A DNA stretch of 64,000 nt from Vibrio xiamenensis (GTDB taxonomy: Bacteria > Pseudomonadota > Gammaproteobacteria > Enterobacterales > Vibrionaceae): contig NZ_FNDD01000001.1 in the NCBI RefSeq assembly GCF_900100015.1, positions 186,001 through 250,000 of the forward strand, read 5' to 3'. Of this stretch, positions 20,501-29,461 are shown piece by piece. Made by a program: the position numbers and the translations under genes. Each line of letters begins with the position of its first letter. Position 1 is the stretch's first letter. Below the pieces are notes generated by a model. It was not told the DNA's origin. It searched no databases and was given only the letters and a program-made list of their open reading frames with translations.

Positions 20501-21039
20501 ATCAATCCGGGTTGGTTCGCTATCGCACCGGTTCATTGCGGGCGCAAGATCTGTTGGCTGCATGGATTGATCATCTGTGTATGGCAGCGAGCGGAGTGCA
20601 TAAACCGACGCACATGCTTGGCTATTCACGTAAAGAGGGTGTGGAACACTTTGTCTATCCGCCGCTCGGCAATACCCAGCAAGCCCACTCTTTACTCACT
20701 GAGTTGTTGCGTCTGTTTTTTGCTGGCATGACCACGCCGCTGGAATATTTTCCTAAAACCGCACTTGCATCGATTGATGCGGGCTTTAGTCGTGGCAAGT
20801 GGGTTGAGGATAAAGACAAATCGCTCAAGAAAATGGCGGAGACGTTTAACGACAGTTACCTATTCGCGGGTGAAGGAAACAACAGCTACATTCAGCGTAT
20901 TTGGCCGAGTTGGGATGAACAGCTTGCCCAGCGGGTTCATTTACTTGCTGCTCAAGTATTGCAGACGCCGCGATTGGCGATGAAAACCGCTGAAGATTAT
21001 GCACAAGGCGCTGGTGTGCAAAGTAGTCATGAGTCGTAA
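17530..21039 (+). CDS. recC: exodeoxyribonuclease V gamma subunit RecC
   Basis: 1169 residues from the GTG at 17530, which gives (M)FTVYHSNQVDILKSLL, matching the E. coli RecC start; the frame extends 8 codons upstream but without homology. Conserved blocks: ILVQSPGMSQWLKMELA, FPLPATFIWQMF, FNKEAMTWKLM, YLVYRPEWIASWE, DDDRYLFLEALLSAQQSLYISYVGRS. RecC is an inactivated helicase fold that splits the duplex and recognises Chi in the RecBCD complex. Unlike recB-recD, which overlap, recC is separated from recB by 257 bp. Confidence 0.96.
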   Translation: MFTVYHSNQVDILKSLLVELIRLNPLQNPFEAEQILVQSPGMSQWLKMELAKEFGVAANIEFPLPATFIWQMFTQVLPDVPTRSAFNKEAMTWKLMQVLPDLLPRAEFAPLERYLADDNHSAKLFQLAEKIADIFDGYLVYRPEWIASWESGQPVAELGDEHPWQPILWQALYDHTVALGQSPYHRANLYEHFIDALQSGIDQAEHFPKRLFVFGISSLPPRYMDALKAIGEHVDVHLMFTNPCRYYWGEVRDRKYLARLAAKHRQHLVWQNNHSEFDGHSEQLKGSVEDNLSDELHTDVVGNSLLASMGKLGRDNMYLLSQLESSEIEAFVDIDRDSLLHHLQADILALEEHQNDNQLLSSQHKPMIAAPDRSLTLHACHSPMREVEVLHDQLLAMFDRDPELKPRDIIVMVADINAYSPAIQAVFGNAPGERFIPYSISDRSAAQESPILNAFLQLVALPQSRCLASELLELLEIPAVMKRFELDDSEFLLAKQWVEESGIRWGLNEHTATEFDLPANRHNTWQFGIERMLLGYAMPNDAGLFQRQQGDYIAPYNEVQGLGAELAGKLASFIDKVAFYHRAFANTQEIEQWRELLLGLLDDFFAVELEGEMALKSIVDTLTQLKEQLDDAGFKAPISPEIITQYLQNKLSGTRVSQRFLAGQVNFCTLMPMRSIPFKVVCLLGMNDGVYPRSMPPESFDLMTGRTRPGDRSRRDDDRYLFLEALLSAQQSLYISYVGRSIQDNTPRVPSVLVTELMEYCQQNYCLEGDDALAVDDSGQRLLDVLTTHHAMTPFSPNAFLLPQPSYAKEWLPAANRAGMKSGEFAQPLDDFLRDVSFPVELDLVELQRFWRLPVQYFFNRRLKVVFEPPLPVMQDDEPFALGGLESYQLRDGLLEAFLHSRDHSQEALDAIAKNYVEQQRAEGKLPFGAFGEIEFAANQVQTHDLLQELSFVTATPLDDIDVNLQFDFLNDSQQGDGKPVQLVGWLTQHYQSGLVRYRTGSLRAQDLLAAWIDHLCMAASGVHKPTHMLGYSRKEGVEHFVYPPLGNTQQAHSLLTELLRLFFAGMTTPLEYFPKTALASIDAGFSRGKWVEDKDKSLKKMAETFNDSYLFAGEGNNSYIQRIWPSWDEQLAQRVHLLAAQVLQTPRLAMKTAEDYAQGAGVQSSHES

Positions 21040-21296
21040 GGGAATGATGGCCGCCAGAAAATCATTATTGTGTGTAGGGCGTTTGCTGTGCGGCCATAGG
21101 TCAGAGGGACCATAATTCGGGGTTGGTGGTTGTTTGCCCACCGAAGATGCGGGGATAGTAAGGCCTTGCACCAAAATCGTCCGTGAGTCAGATCTCACTA
21201 CTTGGTAAATTCAATCTCAGTACGTAATGAGTTATTCAATAATCAGATCTAACTCACAATACGTACAGTGTATCGCAACAAAAAGGTCTCAATGAT
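21040..21296. other. 257-bp spacer between recC and recB, content unexplained
   Basis: No ORF with a ribosome site was seen. The first 150 bp are relatively GC-rich; the second part has two similar blocks, TCAGATCTCAC (21187-21197) and TCAGATCTAAC (21243-21253), each followed by a TACGTA-containing word. It may carry a separate recBD promoter. Confidence 0.4.
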
Positions 21297-24200
21297 ATGA
21301 CAGCTCAGGCTAAGCCTAGTGCCTTGAATATGATGACATTTCCACTTCACGGCGCACGTTTAATCGAAGCGTCGGCGGGAACGGGGAAAACCTTCACCAT
21401 TGCCGGATTGTATCTGCGGCTGTTGCTTGGTCATGGTGCAGAGGGGCAGCGCCATGCTGTGCCACTCACGGTAGACCAAATTTTAGTGGTGACCTTTACT
21501 GAGGCGGCTACCGCCGAGCTTAGAGATCGCATTCGCGCGCGTATTCACGATGCGCGTTTAGCGTTTGCTCGCGGCGAAAGTCGCGATCCGGTGATTAAAC
21601 CACTGCTTGAACAAGTGACCGATCACGCTCAAGCGGCTTCGATTCTGCTGCAAGCGGAACGGCAGATGGATGAAGCGGCGGTCTACACCATTCACGGTTT
21701 TTGTCAGCGCATGCTAACGCAAAATGCGTTTGAGTCAGGCAGCCGTTTTAACAACGAGTTTGTCACTGATGAAAGCCATCTTAAATCGCAAGTGGTGGCC
21801 GATTACTGGCGCCGTCATTTTTATCCGCTTGGCCTCAATTTAGCCGCAGAAGTCCGCCAAATATGGTCTTCGCCGCAGGCGCTGCTACAAGATATTGGCC
21901 GCTACTTAACCGGTGCGCCGCTGCATTTATCAACGCCAGCCTTGCAAACCTCTCTTGATCAGCAACATCAAGACAACCTCACTCAAATTCAAACCCTTAA
22001 AGACAGTTGGAAGCAGCACAGCAGTGATTTTCTGGCGCTGATTTCCCAGTCGAATGTCAATAAACGCAGCTACAGTAAAAAATCGCTGCCGAATTGGCTG
22101 GAAAGCGTTGATCTTTGGGCGCAAAGCGAAACCCGTGATTACCAAATTCCTGATGCGTTGCAAAAATTCGCCCAAAGTGTATTAAACGATAAAACGCCGA
22201 GCGGCGATGCGCCTACACATCCGGTATTTGAACAGATCGATCAATTTATCAATCAGCCAGTCTCGCTGAAAAATCCGTTGATGGCACATGCGATTGAAGA
22301 GTGTCGCGGTATGCTGGCGCGAGCTAAGCAGCAAAAGCAATGGCTATCGTTTGATGACCTGTTGTCGCAATTGTCCGCCGCCATCGATATGGATCAAGAG
22401 CAGCAATTAGTAAACCGAATTCGCGAGCTGTATCCGGTGGCGATGATCGACGAATTCCAAGACACCGATCCACTGCAATATTCGATTTTTAGCCGCGTGT
22501 ATCTCGATTCGCCGCAGTCTGGTCTATTTATGATCGGCGACCCAAAGCAGGCGATTTACGCATTTCGCGGCGCGGATATTTTTACCTACATCAAAGCGCG
22601 TAATCAGGTGGTTGACCATTACACCTTGGACACCAACTGGCGTTCAAGTGCCGAGATGGTCGCGGCGGTGAACCAGGTATTCGAAAAGGCTGACAGCCCA
22701 TTTATTTATGATGACGACATTCCTTTTCATCCTGTCAATGCGAGCCCCAATGCCGACCAGCGCTTTTGGATCATCGGTGACCAAAAGCAACCTGCGCTGA
22801 CTTATTGGCTGCCCACTGACGTCGAAAAACCGCTTGGCAAAGGTGAATACACCACAGTGATGGCTCAAGCCACCGCTAGCCAAATTCAACACATTTTAAC
22901 GTCCTCACTGCAAGGCAAGGCGCAGCTATGCAGTGGCGAAAAGCGTCAGCCCATTGAGGCTGGCGATATTGCTGTGCTGGTGCGTACCGGCAGTGAAGGG
23001 CGCATGGTGAAGCAGGCGCTTGCCGAGCAAGGCATTGCCAGCGTGTATTTGTCCAACCGAGACAGTGTGTTTTTAAGTCCGATCGCTCAGGATGTACAGC
23101 GCTTACTGCAAGCGGTGTTAACCCCAGAGCAAGATCGCGCCCTGCGTGCGTGTTTGGCTTCTGAACTGTTTGCTCTCAATGCTCAGCAGTTGGATGCGCT
23201 CAACAATGATGAAAACGCCTGGGAAAATGCGGTTGATGAGTTTAAAGAGTATCGCAAGCTGTGGGTAGCACGCGGCGTGCTACCTATGCTGCGCAGCGTG
23301 CTGAGCAAACGCCATATCGCCGAACGTTGGCTGGCCGAAGAGAGCGAGCGTCAACTGACCGACTTTATGCATCTTGGCGAATTATTGCAGCAAGCCAGTA
23401 CCGAACTGGAAAGCGACCACGGTTTGCTGCGCTGGCTTGCCCAATCGCTAAGCGATGCACAAAACGGTTTAGGGGGTAGCGATGAGGAAATTCAGCGCCT
23501 TGAATCGGAGCGAAATTTGGTGCAAATCGTCACGATTCACAAATCTAAGGGCTTGGAATATGACTTGGTGTTTTTGCCGTTCGTATGCGCTTATCGCGAG
23601 GCGAGCGAAGCCAAATATTACGACCCAACGAGCGATCGAATTGTTTTGGATTTAGCGGCAGATTCCACCTCGTTACAACAAGCCGATAAAGAGCGTTTAG
23701 CCGAAGATTTGCGCTTGATTTATGTGGCGCTGACTCGCGCCGTTTATGGCTGTTATATCGGTTTAGCGCCGATTCGTTTGGGGCGCTCAAGTAAAGAACC
23801 CACTGGTGTGCATTTAAGTGCGATGGGCTATTTATTGCAAAACGGCCAGCAGGGGAGCATTGCGGATTTGGCGGCTTCGGTAAGTAAGCACACTGAAAAG
23901 CTTGACTGTGTTGACGAGGTTGAACCACCGACATTAAGCGATGAAAAATATCAGCCGCCAGTGGATTCACAACAGGCGCTCATCGCGAAAGAGCTCAGTA
24001 GCAGCATTGACCGTTTTTGGCGCATTACCAGTTACTCCGGTTTGATTAAACAAGGCCATCATAATGAGTATGATGCCAGCCTAGAAATTGGCGGCTTTGA
24101 TATTGATTCTGCTGACGAGCATGGCGAGGCTGAGCTTGTTGAGCCGCAAAAAAGCATTTTTACTTTTCCTAAAGGCGCTCGTCCCGGCACTTTTTTACAT

Positions 24201-24914
24201 ACCGTGTTTGAGCAGGTCGAATTCACAGAGCCTGCCTCAAGCCCTGCCAACCGTGAAATCTTAATCAAATTGCTTGAGCAAGAGCAGTTAGAAGCCGACT
24301 GGCTCGCGGTTCTTGAAGCGTTAGTCGATACCGTGCTCAGCACGCCACTTGATGGTCAATCGCTATGTTTGAATCAAAAAGGGCCGCAAGACAAGTTGGT
24401 TGAAATGGAGTTTCTCCTGCCGATCCAAGTACTTACAAGTAGCGCGCTGAATCGCGTGGTGCAGCGTCATGATAGTTTATCGGCGAAAGCGGGTGACCTT
24501 GGTTTTCACACTGTGCAAGGGATGCTCAAAGGTTTCATCGACTTAGTTTTTGTTCATCAAGGCAAATATTACGTTCTGGATTGGAAGTCGAATCATCTTG
24601 GCGACGACGTTAAGCATTATCATGGCGAAGCGCTTAACGCGGCGATGGCTGAGCACCGTTACGATCTGCAGTACCAAATCTACGCGTTAGCCTTGCACCG
24701 TTTTCTGCGCAGCCGTTTGGCCGATTACGATTACCAGCGCCATTTCGGCGGTGTCTATTACCTGTTTTTGCGTGGTATTGATGGGCAAAGCGAGCACGGT
24801 ATTTTTAACGCCAAACCGAGTGAGGCATTTTTAACGGAAATGGATAAGTTGATTGATGGCCAAGAAGTCGCGCCGCAAAGTAACGCCAATGGCCAAATGG
24901 AGCTGGGACTATGA
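21297..24914 (+). CDS. recB: exodeoxyribonuclease V beta subunit RecB
   Basis: 1205 residues (E. coli 1180). UvrD-type helicase with Walker A EASAGTGKT at about 24-32, VVTFTEAATAELRDRI (motif Ia), AMIDEFQDTDPLQYSIF (motif II), GDPKQAIYAFRGADIFTY (motif III), IVTIHKSKGLEYDLVFLPF (motif V) and LRLIYVALTRA (motif VI). The C-terminal nuclease domain has GFIDLVFV and YYVLDWKSN around residues 1080-1100, the metal-binding Asp/Asp/Lys residues. It is the 3'-5' motor and the nuclease of RecBCD. ATG at 21297. Confidence 0.97.
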   Translation: MTAQAKPSALNMMTFPLHGARLIEASAGTGKTFTIAGLYLRLLLGHGAEGQRHAVPLTVDQILVVTFTEAATAELRDRIRARIHDARLAFARGESRDPVIKPLLEQVTDHAQAASILLQAERQMDEAAVYTIHGFCQRMLTQNAFESGSRFNNEFVTDESHLKSQVVADYWRRHFYPLGLNLAAEVRQIWSSPQALLQDIGRYLTGAPLHLSTPALQTSLDQQHQDNLTQIQTLKDSWKQHSSDFLALISQSNVNKRSYSKKSLPNWLESVDLWAQSETRDYQIPDALQKFAQSVLNDKTPSGDAPTHPVFEQIDQFINQPVSLKNPLMAHAIEECRGMLARAKQQKQWLSFDDLLSQLSAAIDMDQEQQLVNRIRELYPVAMIDEFQDTDPLQYSIFSRVYLDSPQSGLFMIGDPKQAIYAFRGADIFTYIKARNQVVDHYTLDTNWRSSAEMVAAVNQVFEKADSPFIYDDDIPFHPVNASPNADQRFWIIGDQKQPALTYWLPTDVEKPLGKGEYTTVMAQATASQIQHILTSSLQGKAQLCSGEKRQPIEAGDIAVLVRTGSEGRMVKQALAEQGIASVYLSNRDSVFLSPIAQDVQRLLQAVLTPEQDRALRACLASELFALNAQQLDALNNDENAWENAVDEFKEYRKLWVARGVLPMLRSVLSKRHIAERWLAEESERQLTDFMHLGELLQQASTELESDHGLLRWLAQSLSDAQNGLGGSDEEIQRLESERNLVQIVTIHKSKGLEYDLVFLPFVCAYREASEAKYYDPTSDRIVLDLAADSTSLQQADKERLAEDLRLIYVALTRAVYGCYIGLAPIRLGRSSKEPTGVHLSAMGYLLQNGQQGSIADLAASVSKHTEKLDCVDEVEPPTLSDEKYQPPVDSQQALIAKELSSSIDRFWRITSYSGLIKQGHHNEYDASLEIGGFDIDSADEHGEAELVEPQKSIFTFPKGARPGTFLHTVFEQVEFTEPASSPANREILIKLLEQEQLEADWLAVLEALVDTVLSTPLDGQSLCLNQKGPQDKLVEMEFLLPIQVLTSSALNRVVQRHDSLSAKAGDLGFHTVQGMLKGFIDLVFVHQGKYYVLDWKSNHLGDDVKHYHGEALNAAMAEHRYDLQYQIYALALHRFLRSRLADYDYQRHFGGVYYLFLRGIDGQSEHGIFNAKPSEAFLTEMDKLIDGQEVAPQSNANGQMELGL

Positions 24915-27025
24915 GTGATTTTGGTTGGTCAAAATGCTTACAAACATTGGCTGATAAGGGCAATTTACGCCAACTCGATTACCAGTTTGCGCGTTGGATG
25001 CTTGAGCAGGGCGCGAGTGAACCGCTGGCGTTTATTGCCGCGCTATTGAGCTCTGAGCTTGGCAAAGGGCATATCTGTTTGCCACTGCATGATTCACAAG
25101 GGCAGGCTATCGATGCGGCGCAAAAGCTGGGGTTGTATGCTGATGCCGCGCTGGAATTACGCAGCGCCTGGCTGACACAGGATTGGCCAGCAGAGCTGCA
25201 ACAGTCGCCATTAGTGTCGGCGGATGGTAACCAAGCGCTGCCTTTGGTGTTTGATGGTAACCGATTGTATTTAAATCGTTATTGGCATTATGAACTGCAT
25301 CTTTCCGAGCGATTATTAAGCTTTGGGACACCTGTGAGCTTAAAGCCTACTGATGTCCAAAAGCTTTCAGAACTGCTCGACCATCTGTTTGCCCGCGACT
25401 ACTCATTTCTGTTTAGCGCCCTTAAACAGGGCCAAGTTGATGGTAAGGATACTCAGGTTGTTCGCCAGCAAAAGGTGTGCGATATGCTCGATGTTGTTGC
25501 CAGTGATCAACTGGACTGGCAAGCGATTGATCAAGTGCTCACCAGCGCGCAGCGCGCCCAAGACTTAACGGCGCTTGAGCAACTTGTGCCTGCATCTGTT
25601 TGTGTTAACTGGCAAAAAGTGGCGGCCGCTATGGCGCTGACTCGACGTTTTGCGGTGATTTCTGGTGGGCCGGGGACAGGCAAAACCACCACGGTGGCGA
25701 AACTGCTGGCGGCGCTGGTGGAGCAGTCACGGCAAATGGGTGATACGCCAAGCATTAAGTTGGTGGCGCCAACGGGGAAAGCGGCAGCAAGGTTGACCGA
25801 ATCGATTGGTAAAGCGGTGGAGTCGTTGCCAATCAGCCCTGAACTCAAGCAGCAAATTCCGACCGAATCGAGCACTTTACACCGCTTGTTGGGCGTGATT
25901 CCCGGCAGCGCAGAGTTTCGTCATCATCATTACAATCCGCTGCATTTGGATATTTTAGTGATTGACGAAGCCTCAATGGTGGATTTGTCGATGATGTATA
26001 AAGTGGTCGACGCGCTGCCTAAACACGGGCGCTTGATTCTGCTCGGTGATAAAGATCAGCTCTCCTCTGTAGAAGCGGGCGCGGTACTGGGTGACATTTG
26101 TTCGTTCCACGCCCTTGGCTATAGTGCAGAGCAAGGAGAACGTCTGGCTAAGCTGACCGGTTATCAAAGCTTAACTTACCAGCAAGGCGGCGCGAGTCAT
26201 ATCGCCGATAGCTTATGTGTGCTGCAAAAAAGTTATCGCTTTGACGCACGTTCGGGTATCGGCCAATTAGCCAAAGCGGTGAATGCCGGTGACGGTGCGA
26301 AAATTGATGCGGTCTATCAGCAAGACTTTAGTGATATCGAGCACTTCGCGCTCAATAGCCAGCATTACAATCAAATGATTCAAACTTTGGTGGGGGAGTA
26401 TCGCCGCTATCTTGAATGCCTTAAGCCAGAACAATTACCAATTATTGGTGTAGACAATGGGCAGCTCGGTTTGGAAAACGCCGCTAAACAGGCGTTGAAT
26501 CGGTTTAACCAGTGCCGTTTATTGTGCGCCATTCGTGAAGGGGATTTTGGTGTGAGCGGGCTAAATCTGCGCATCGAGAAAGCGCTTGCTGCGCGGCGTT
26601 TAATCCACACTCAAGATGAACTTTGGTATCACGGTAGACCCATTATGGTCACTCGTAATGATCATGGTCTGGGGTTGTACAACGGTGATATTGGCATTTG
26701 CATTCGCGAGCCCGGTGAGGGCGGCAGACTGAAAGTGTATTTCGAGCAGTCGGATGGTTCGATCAAGTCTGTGTTGCCAAGTCGAGTGCCAGAACATGAA
26801 ACTGCATTTGCGATGACGATTCATAAATCACAAGGCAGTGAGTTTGATTTTACCTTGATGATTTTACCGCCGGACTTTACGCCGCTGGTGACGCGAGAGC
26901 TTATCTATACGGGCATTACTCGAGCGAAAAAACGCTTGGCGATTTATGCCGATATTCAGTTGATGAAGCGCGGAGTGAAAATTCGTACTGAGCGTGCCAG
27001 TGGATTGGTCGATAGACTAAGTTAA
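24911..27025 (+). CDS. recD: exodeoxyribonuclease V alpha subunit RecD
   Basis: 704 residues, longer than E. coli RecD (608). Its ATG overlaps the recB stop (ATGA). SF1B helicase motifs: Walker A GGPGTGKTTT at about 252, VAPTGKAAARL, DILVIDEASMVDLSMM, LLGDKDQLSSVEAGAVLGD, AFAMTIHKSQGSEFD and RELIYTGITRAKKRL. It is the 5'-3' motor of RecBCD and controls nuclease behaviour before Chi. Confidence 0.97.
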   Translation: MSDFGWSKCLQTLADKGNLRQLDYQFARWMLEQGASEPLAFIAALLSSELGKGHICLPLHDSQGQAIDAAQKLGLYADAALELRSAWLTQDWPAELQQSPLVSADGNQALPLVFDGNRLYLNRYWHYELHLSERLLSFGTPVSLKPTDVQKLSELLDHLFARDYSFLFSALKQGQVDGKDTQVVRQQKVCDMLDVVASDQLDWQAIDQVLTSAQRAQDLTALEQLVPASVCVNWQKVAAAMALTRRFAVISGGPGTGKTTTVAKLLAALVEQSRQMGDTPSIKLVAPTGKAAARLTESIGKAVESLPISPELKQQIPTESSTLHRLLGVIPGSAEFRHHHYNPLHLDILVIDEASMVDLSMMYKVVDALPKHGRLILLGDKDQLSSVEAGAVLGDICSFHALGYSAEQGERLAKLTGYQSLTYQQGGASHIADSLCVLQKSYRFDARSGIGQLAKAVNAGDGAKIDAVYQQDFSDIEHFALNSQHYNQMIQTLVGEYRRYLECLKPEQLPIIGVDNGQLGLENAAKQALNRFNQCRLLCAIREGDFGVSGLNLRIEKALAARRLIHTQDELWYHGRPIMVTRNDHGLGLYNGDIGICIREPGEGGRLKVYFEQSDGSIKSVLPSRVPEHETAFAMTIHKSQGSEFDFTLMILPPDFTPLVTRELIYTGITRAKKRLAIYADIQLMKRGVKIRTERASGLVDRLS

Positions 27026-27047
27026 AATTACAGTGGCCAAAACGACC

Positions 27048-27070
27048 CACGGTCGGATTAACCGACCGTG
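27048..27070. terminator. hairpin between recD and the convergent small ORF
   Basis: CACGGTCGG (27048-27056) and CCGACCGTG (27062-27070) form a perfect 9-bp stem with a 5-base loop that contains the stop of the 62-codon ORF. T tracts are short on both sides, so it may act as a weak bidirectional terminator. Confidence 0.55.
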
Positions 27071-27246
27071 TTGAATAAGCTGCTAAATGAGATTTTTTCG
27101 ATGCTGTATTTGGTTTGATAGTTGAGAATGAAGCTTCTCAAAGTATCGGTAACCGGAAAAACACAGTGAACATGTTGCCCGTTTAAAAGTTCGTTATCAG
27201 CCATGTCCCAAAAACTTTGTATTGAATTACAAATAATGGTTTTCAT
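27058..27246 (-). CDS. hypothetical protein, 62 residues
   Basis: I do not recognise this protein. It runs from an ATG at 27246 with a weak AAGAG-type ribosome site to a stop in the loop of a terminator-like hairpin. No signal peptide or membrane helix; mixed composition with three Cys/His-containing stretches (IICNSI, GQHVHCVF). Support for it being real: a near-ideal CRP site 108-129 bp upstream with no other gene to serve, and a hairpin exactly at its end. It could alternatively be part of an untranslated RNA. Confidence 0.5.
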   Translation of the reverse strand: MKTIICNSIQSFWDMADNELLNGQHVHCVFPVTDTLRSFILNYQTKYSIEKISFSSLFNTVG

Positions 27247-27353
27247 TTATTCGTTGCTCTTAGTGATGTGTTATCGCTTAAAGCAATCCTTGCAGTTCTA
27301 GCCAACTCAACCTGAGTTTTTGCTCTATATTCCCTAGGAATCAGTCGCTTAGT

Positions 27354-27375
27354 TTATATGATCTAGATCACAAAT
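27354..27375 (-). promoter_or_regulatory. CRP binding site upstream of the 62-codon ORF
   Basis: TTATATGATCTAGATCACAAAT has the 14-base core TGATCTAGATCACA identical to the ideal CRP site and 17 of 22 matches overall. It lies between the argA stop and the small minus-strand ORF. A TATAGA -10 candidate (minus strand, 27329-27324) puts the CRP centre in the -40s. Confidence 0.72.
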
Positions 27376-27440
27376 AAAAGGTGATTTTTTAACCAAACTA
27401 ACTTCCTGATTATGCAAGAGTATTAGTATTAATTTTAACC

Positions 27441-28778
27441 TTACACCTTTAGGGTGAGAATTTTCGATTTGCGTTGATAGTTGTACAAACTTTGTTTTTT
27501 CATCGGTAAACCGTCGACGCCAATCTCAGTAAAACCCTGTTCTCTAAACCAATGCAGGCTGTGAGTGGTGAGCACAAAAATACGGCCAATGCCTTGTACT
27601 TTCGACTGTTGCTTCATGTGATTAAGCAGCAGCACGCCACGGTCACCGTCACGATATTCGGGATGAATCGCAACACACGCCATTTCGGCCATGCTGTCTT
27701 CTTTGTAAGGATATAGCGCCGCGCAGCCAATAATTAAGCCGTCTTTCTCGATGATGGTGAATAGAGTGATTTCTTGCTCGAGCTGTTCACGGGAGCGGCG
27801 CACCAAAATACCTTGTTCTTCGAGGGGGCGAATCAGATCCAAAATCCCCCCGATATCATCGATCTCGGCTTGGCGCACTTGCTCGGCGCTGGCGGTCACG
27901 ATTTGAGTACCGATACCATCAAAAGAGAACAGCTCCTGAATTAACGCGCCATCTTCCTTGTAGCTGACCAAGTGCCCACGTGACACGCCAGATAAGCAAG
28001 CGCTGGTGGCGGCGCGAATAAAGCGCACCGTACCGGATGATTGCTCAAGATCGCCATCATATTGAGACTCAAGCTTTTGTAGTACTTTTTCGGCTTCACG
28101 TGGGAATAGCTCCGCGACGACGTGGCCATCATCGTTCATGATCCCTTGCTCAGAACAAAAACCAATGATCTTGTCGGCTTTGAGTTTAATGGCGACTTGG
28201 GTTGCCACTTCTTCAGAGGTCAGATTGAACGACTCTCCGGTGACGGAACTGGCAATCGGACCGAGCAAAACAATCGAGCCGTGATCAAGCATGCTTTTGA
28301 TGCCTTGGCTATCAATACGACGAATCTTACCGCTATGGCAATAGTCGATACCGTCATCCACACCAAGGGGTTGGGCAATCACAAAGTTACCACTGACGAC
28401 ATTGAGTTGAGTGCCCGCCATCGGTGTATTGTTGAGGCTCATCGACAGCTGTGCGGTAATGGCTAATTGCAACCTACCGGCTGCTTGCATGACAAAATTA
28501 AGTGCTTTTTCGTCAGTGATGCGAATGCCTTTATGGTATGGAGTTGAATAATTATGTTCTTCCAGTAGTTCATTTATCTGTGGTCGAGCACCGTGCACAA
28601 CAACCAGTTTCACGCCTAAGCTATGAAGAAGAGACAGGTCGCTGATGATATTGGCAAAGTTGTTGTCGGCTACCGCTTCGCCGCCGAGCATGATGACCAT
28701 AGTCTTGCCACGGTGAGCGTTGACGTATGGCGCGGATTGACGAAAGCCTTTGACCAGTGCAGTGCTTCTGATTTTCAC
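27441..28778 (-). CDS. argA: amino-acid N-acetyltransferase ArgA
   Basis: 445 residues. The N-terminal amino-acid-kinase-like domain (about 20-280) contains [42 protein letters not shown], and the C-terminal GNAT domain (about 295-440) contains [22 protein letters not shown] and [18 protein letters not shown]. It makes N-acetylglutamate from glutamate and acetyl-CoA, the first step of arginine synthesis, and in the family is feedback-inhibited by arginine. A partial ARG-box-like sequence stands upstream. Confidence 0.97.
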   Translation of the reverse strand: MKIRSTALVKGFRQSAPYVNAHRGKTMVIMLGGEAVADNNFANIISDLSLLHSLGVKLVVVHGARPQINELLEEHNYSTPYHKGIRITDEKALNFVMQAAGRLQLAITAQLSMSLNNTPMAGTQLNVVSGNFVIAQPLGVDDGIDYCHSGKIRRIDSQGIKSMLDHGSIVLLGPIASSVTGESFNLTSEEVATQVAIKLKADKIIGFCSEQGIMNDDGHVVAELFPREAEKVLQKLESQYDGDLEQSSGTVRFIRAATSACLSGVSRGHLVSYKEDGALIQELFSFDGIGTQIVTASAEQVRQAEIDDIGGILDLIRPLEEQGILVRRSREQLEQEITLFTIIEKDGLIIGCAALYPYKEDSMAEMACVAIHPEYRDGDRGVLLLNHMKQQSKVQGIGRIFVLTTHSLHWFREQGFTEIGVDGLPMKKQSLYNYQRKSKILTLKV

Positions 28779-28794
28779 AAGATAGATACCTAGT

Positions 28795-28815
28795 TGGTTG
28801 AATTTGTATGTATAA
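28795..28815 (-). promoter_or_regulatory. possible ArgR site before argA
   Basis: TTGAATTTGTATGTATAAAT has one good half-site (TGAAT) and a degenerate second half of the ARG box (wnTGAATwwwwATTCAnw). Position 20-40 bp before argA is right, but the match is partial. Confidence 0.35.
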
Positions 28816-28996
28816 ATGGTGCTATTTTATTCACCCGAGAGCAAGTTAAATTTGGAATTAGCACGCCAAATTGCTACTGCCGTTATTGTTGAGCACTTTT
28901 GTCCTAAGTAGATTTATTGACTGTATGAAAATAGAGACAACACTTAGGAAAGACTTAGTGAGTAAAGTAATAGCAGAAAATCAGGAAAATGAGGGC

Positions 28997-29392
28997 ATGA
29001 GAAACCCGCAAAGAAAACGCGTTGAGCGCTTAGTGGTGGCAATTGCTGTCGTTGGTACCTTGGTTCTAATTTCTGTCTTTGGCAATATCACCGATAAGCT
29101 CAACGCACTACTCAATCCTAACTCTAGTGTTTACGGTGTGTGGGTTGAACAAAACGTGCCGTCATACTCTGCTGAGCGCATCTTATTGAATCAGTATGGG
29201 GTGACCATCAAAGGCCGAGTGGTTGCAACACATTTTCGATTTAATGGTAGCGAAATCAGCTATACCTTTGGCAATCGAACACTTCGTTACAAAATGAAAG
29301 ACCATACCAACACAGAGATGAAACTGGTCTCTGAGCCTTATTATCAGCCTGTTTTTCAATTGTCAGAAAAACACAAAAATGGCGATGAATGA
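28997..29392 (+). CDS. small single-helix membrane protein, DUF2850-like
   Basis: 131 residues from ATG 28997 (an in-frame ATG at 28925 would add 24 residues; the ribosome site is not decisive). A basic N-terminus (RNPQRKRVER) is followed by one membrane helix (about 12-30), then a roughly 90-residue soluble part with YGVWVEQNVPSYSAERILLNQYGVTIKGRVVATHFRF, likely periplasmic. It resembles the Vibrio DUF2850 family by memory only; no function is known to me. Divergent from argA, upstream of mltA but with a separate start region. Confidence 0.75.
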   Translation: MRNPQRKRVERLVVAIAVVGTLVLISVFGNITDKLNALLNPNSSVYGVWVEQNVPSYSAERILLNQYGVTIKGRVVATHFRFNGSEISYTFGNRTLRYKMKDHTNTEMKLVSEPYYQPVFQLSEKHKNGDE

Positions 29393-29461
29393 TCCTTTGG
29401 TGATTGAGATTTGAAACAGAGTTTGTCATCCTGCAGCCAACTAAAATTGAGGATGATTCCT

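Noticed and set aside
28871..28996. Upstream extension of the DUF2850-like protein frame
   Set aside because: Begins in the argA promoter area without a good ribosome site; the later ATG at 28997 gives the membrane-protein start. The ATG at 28925 remains possible.
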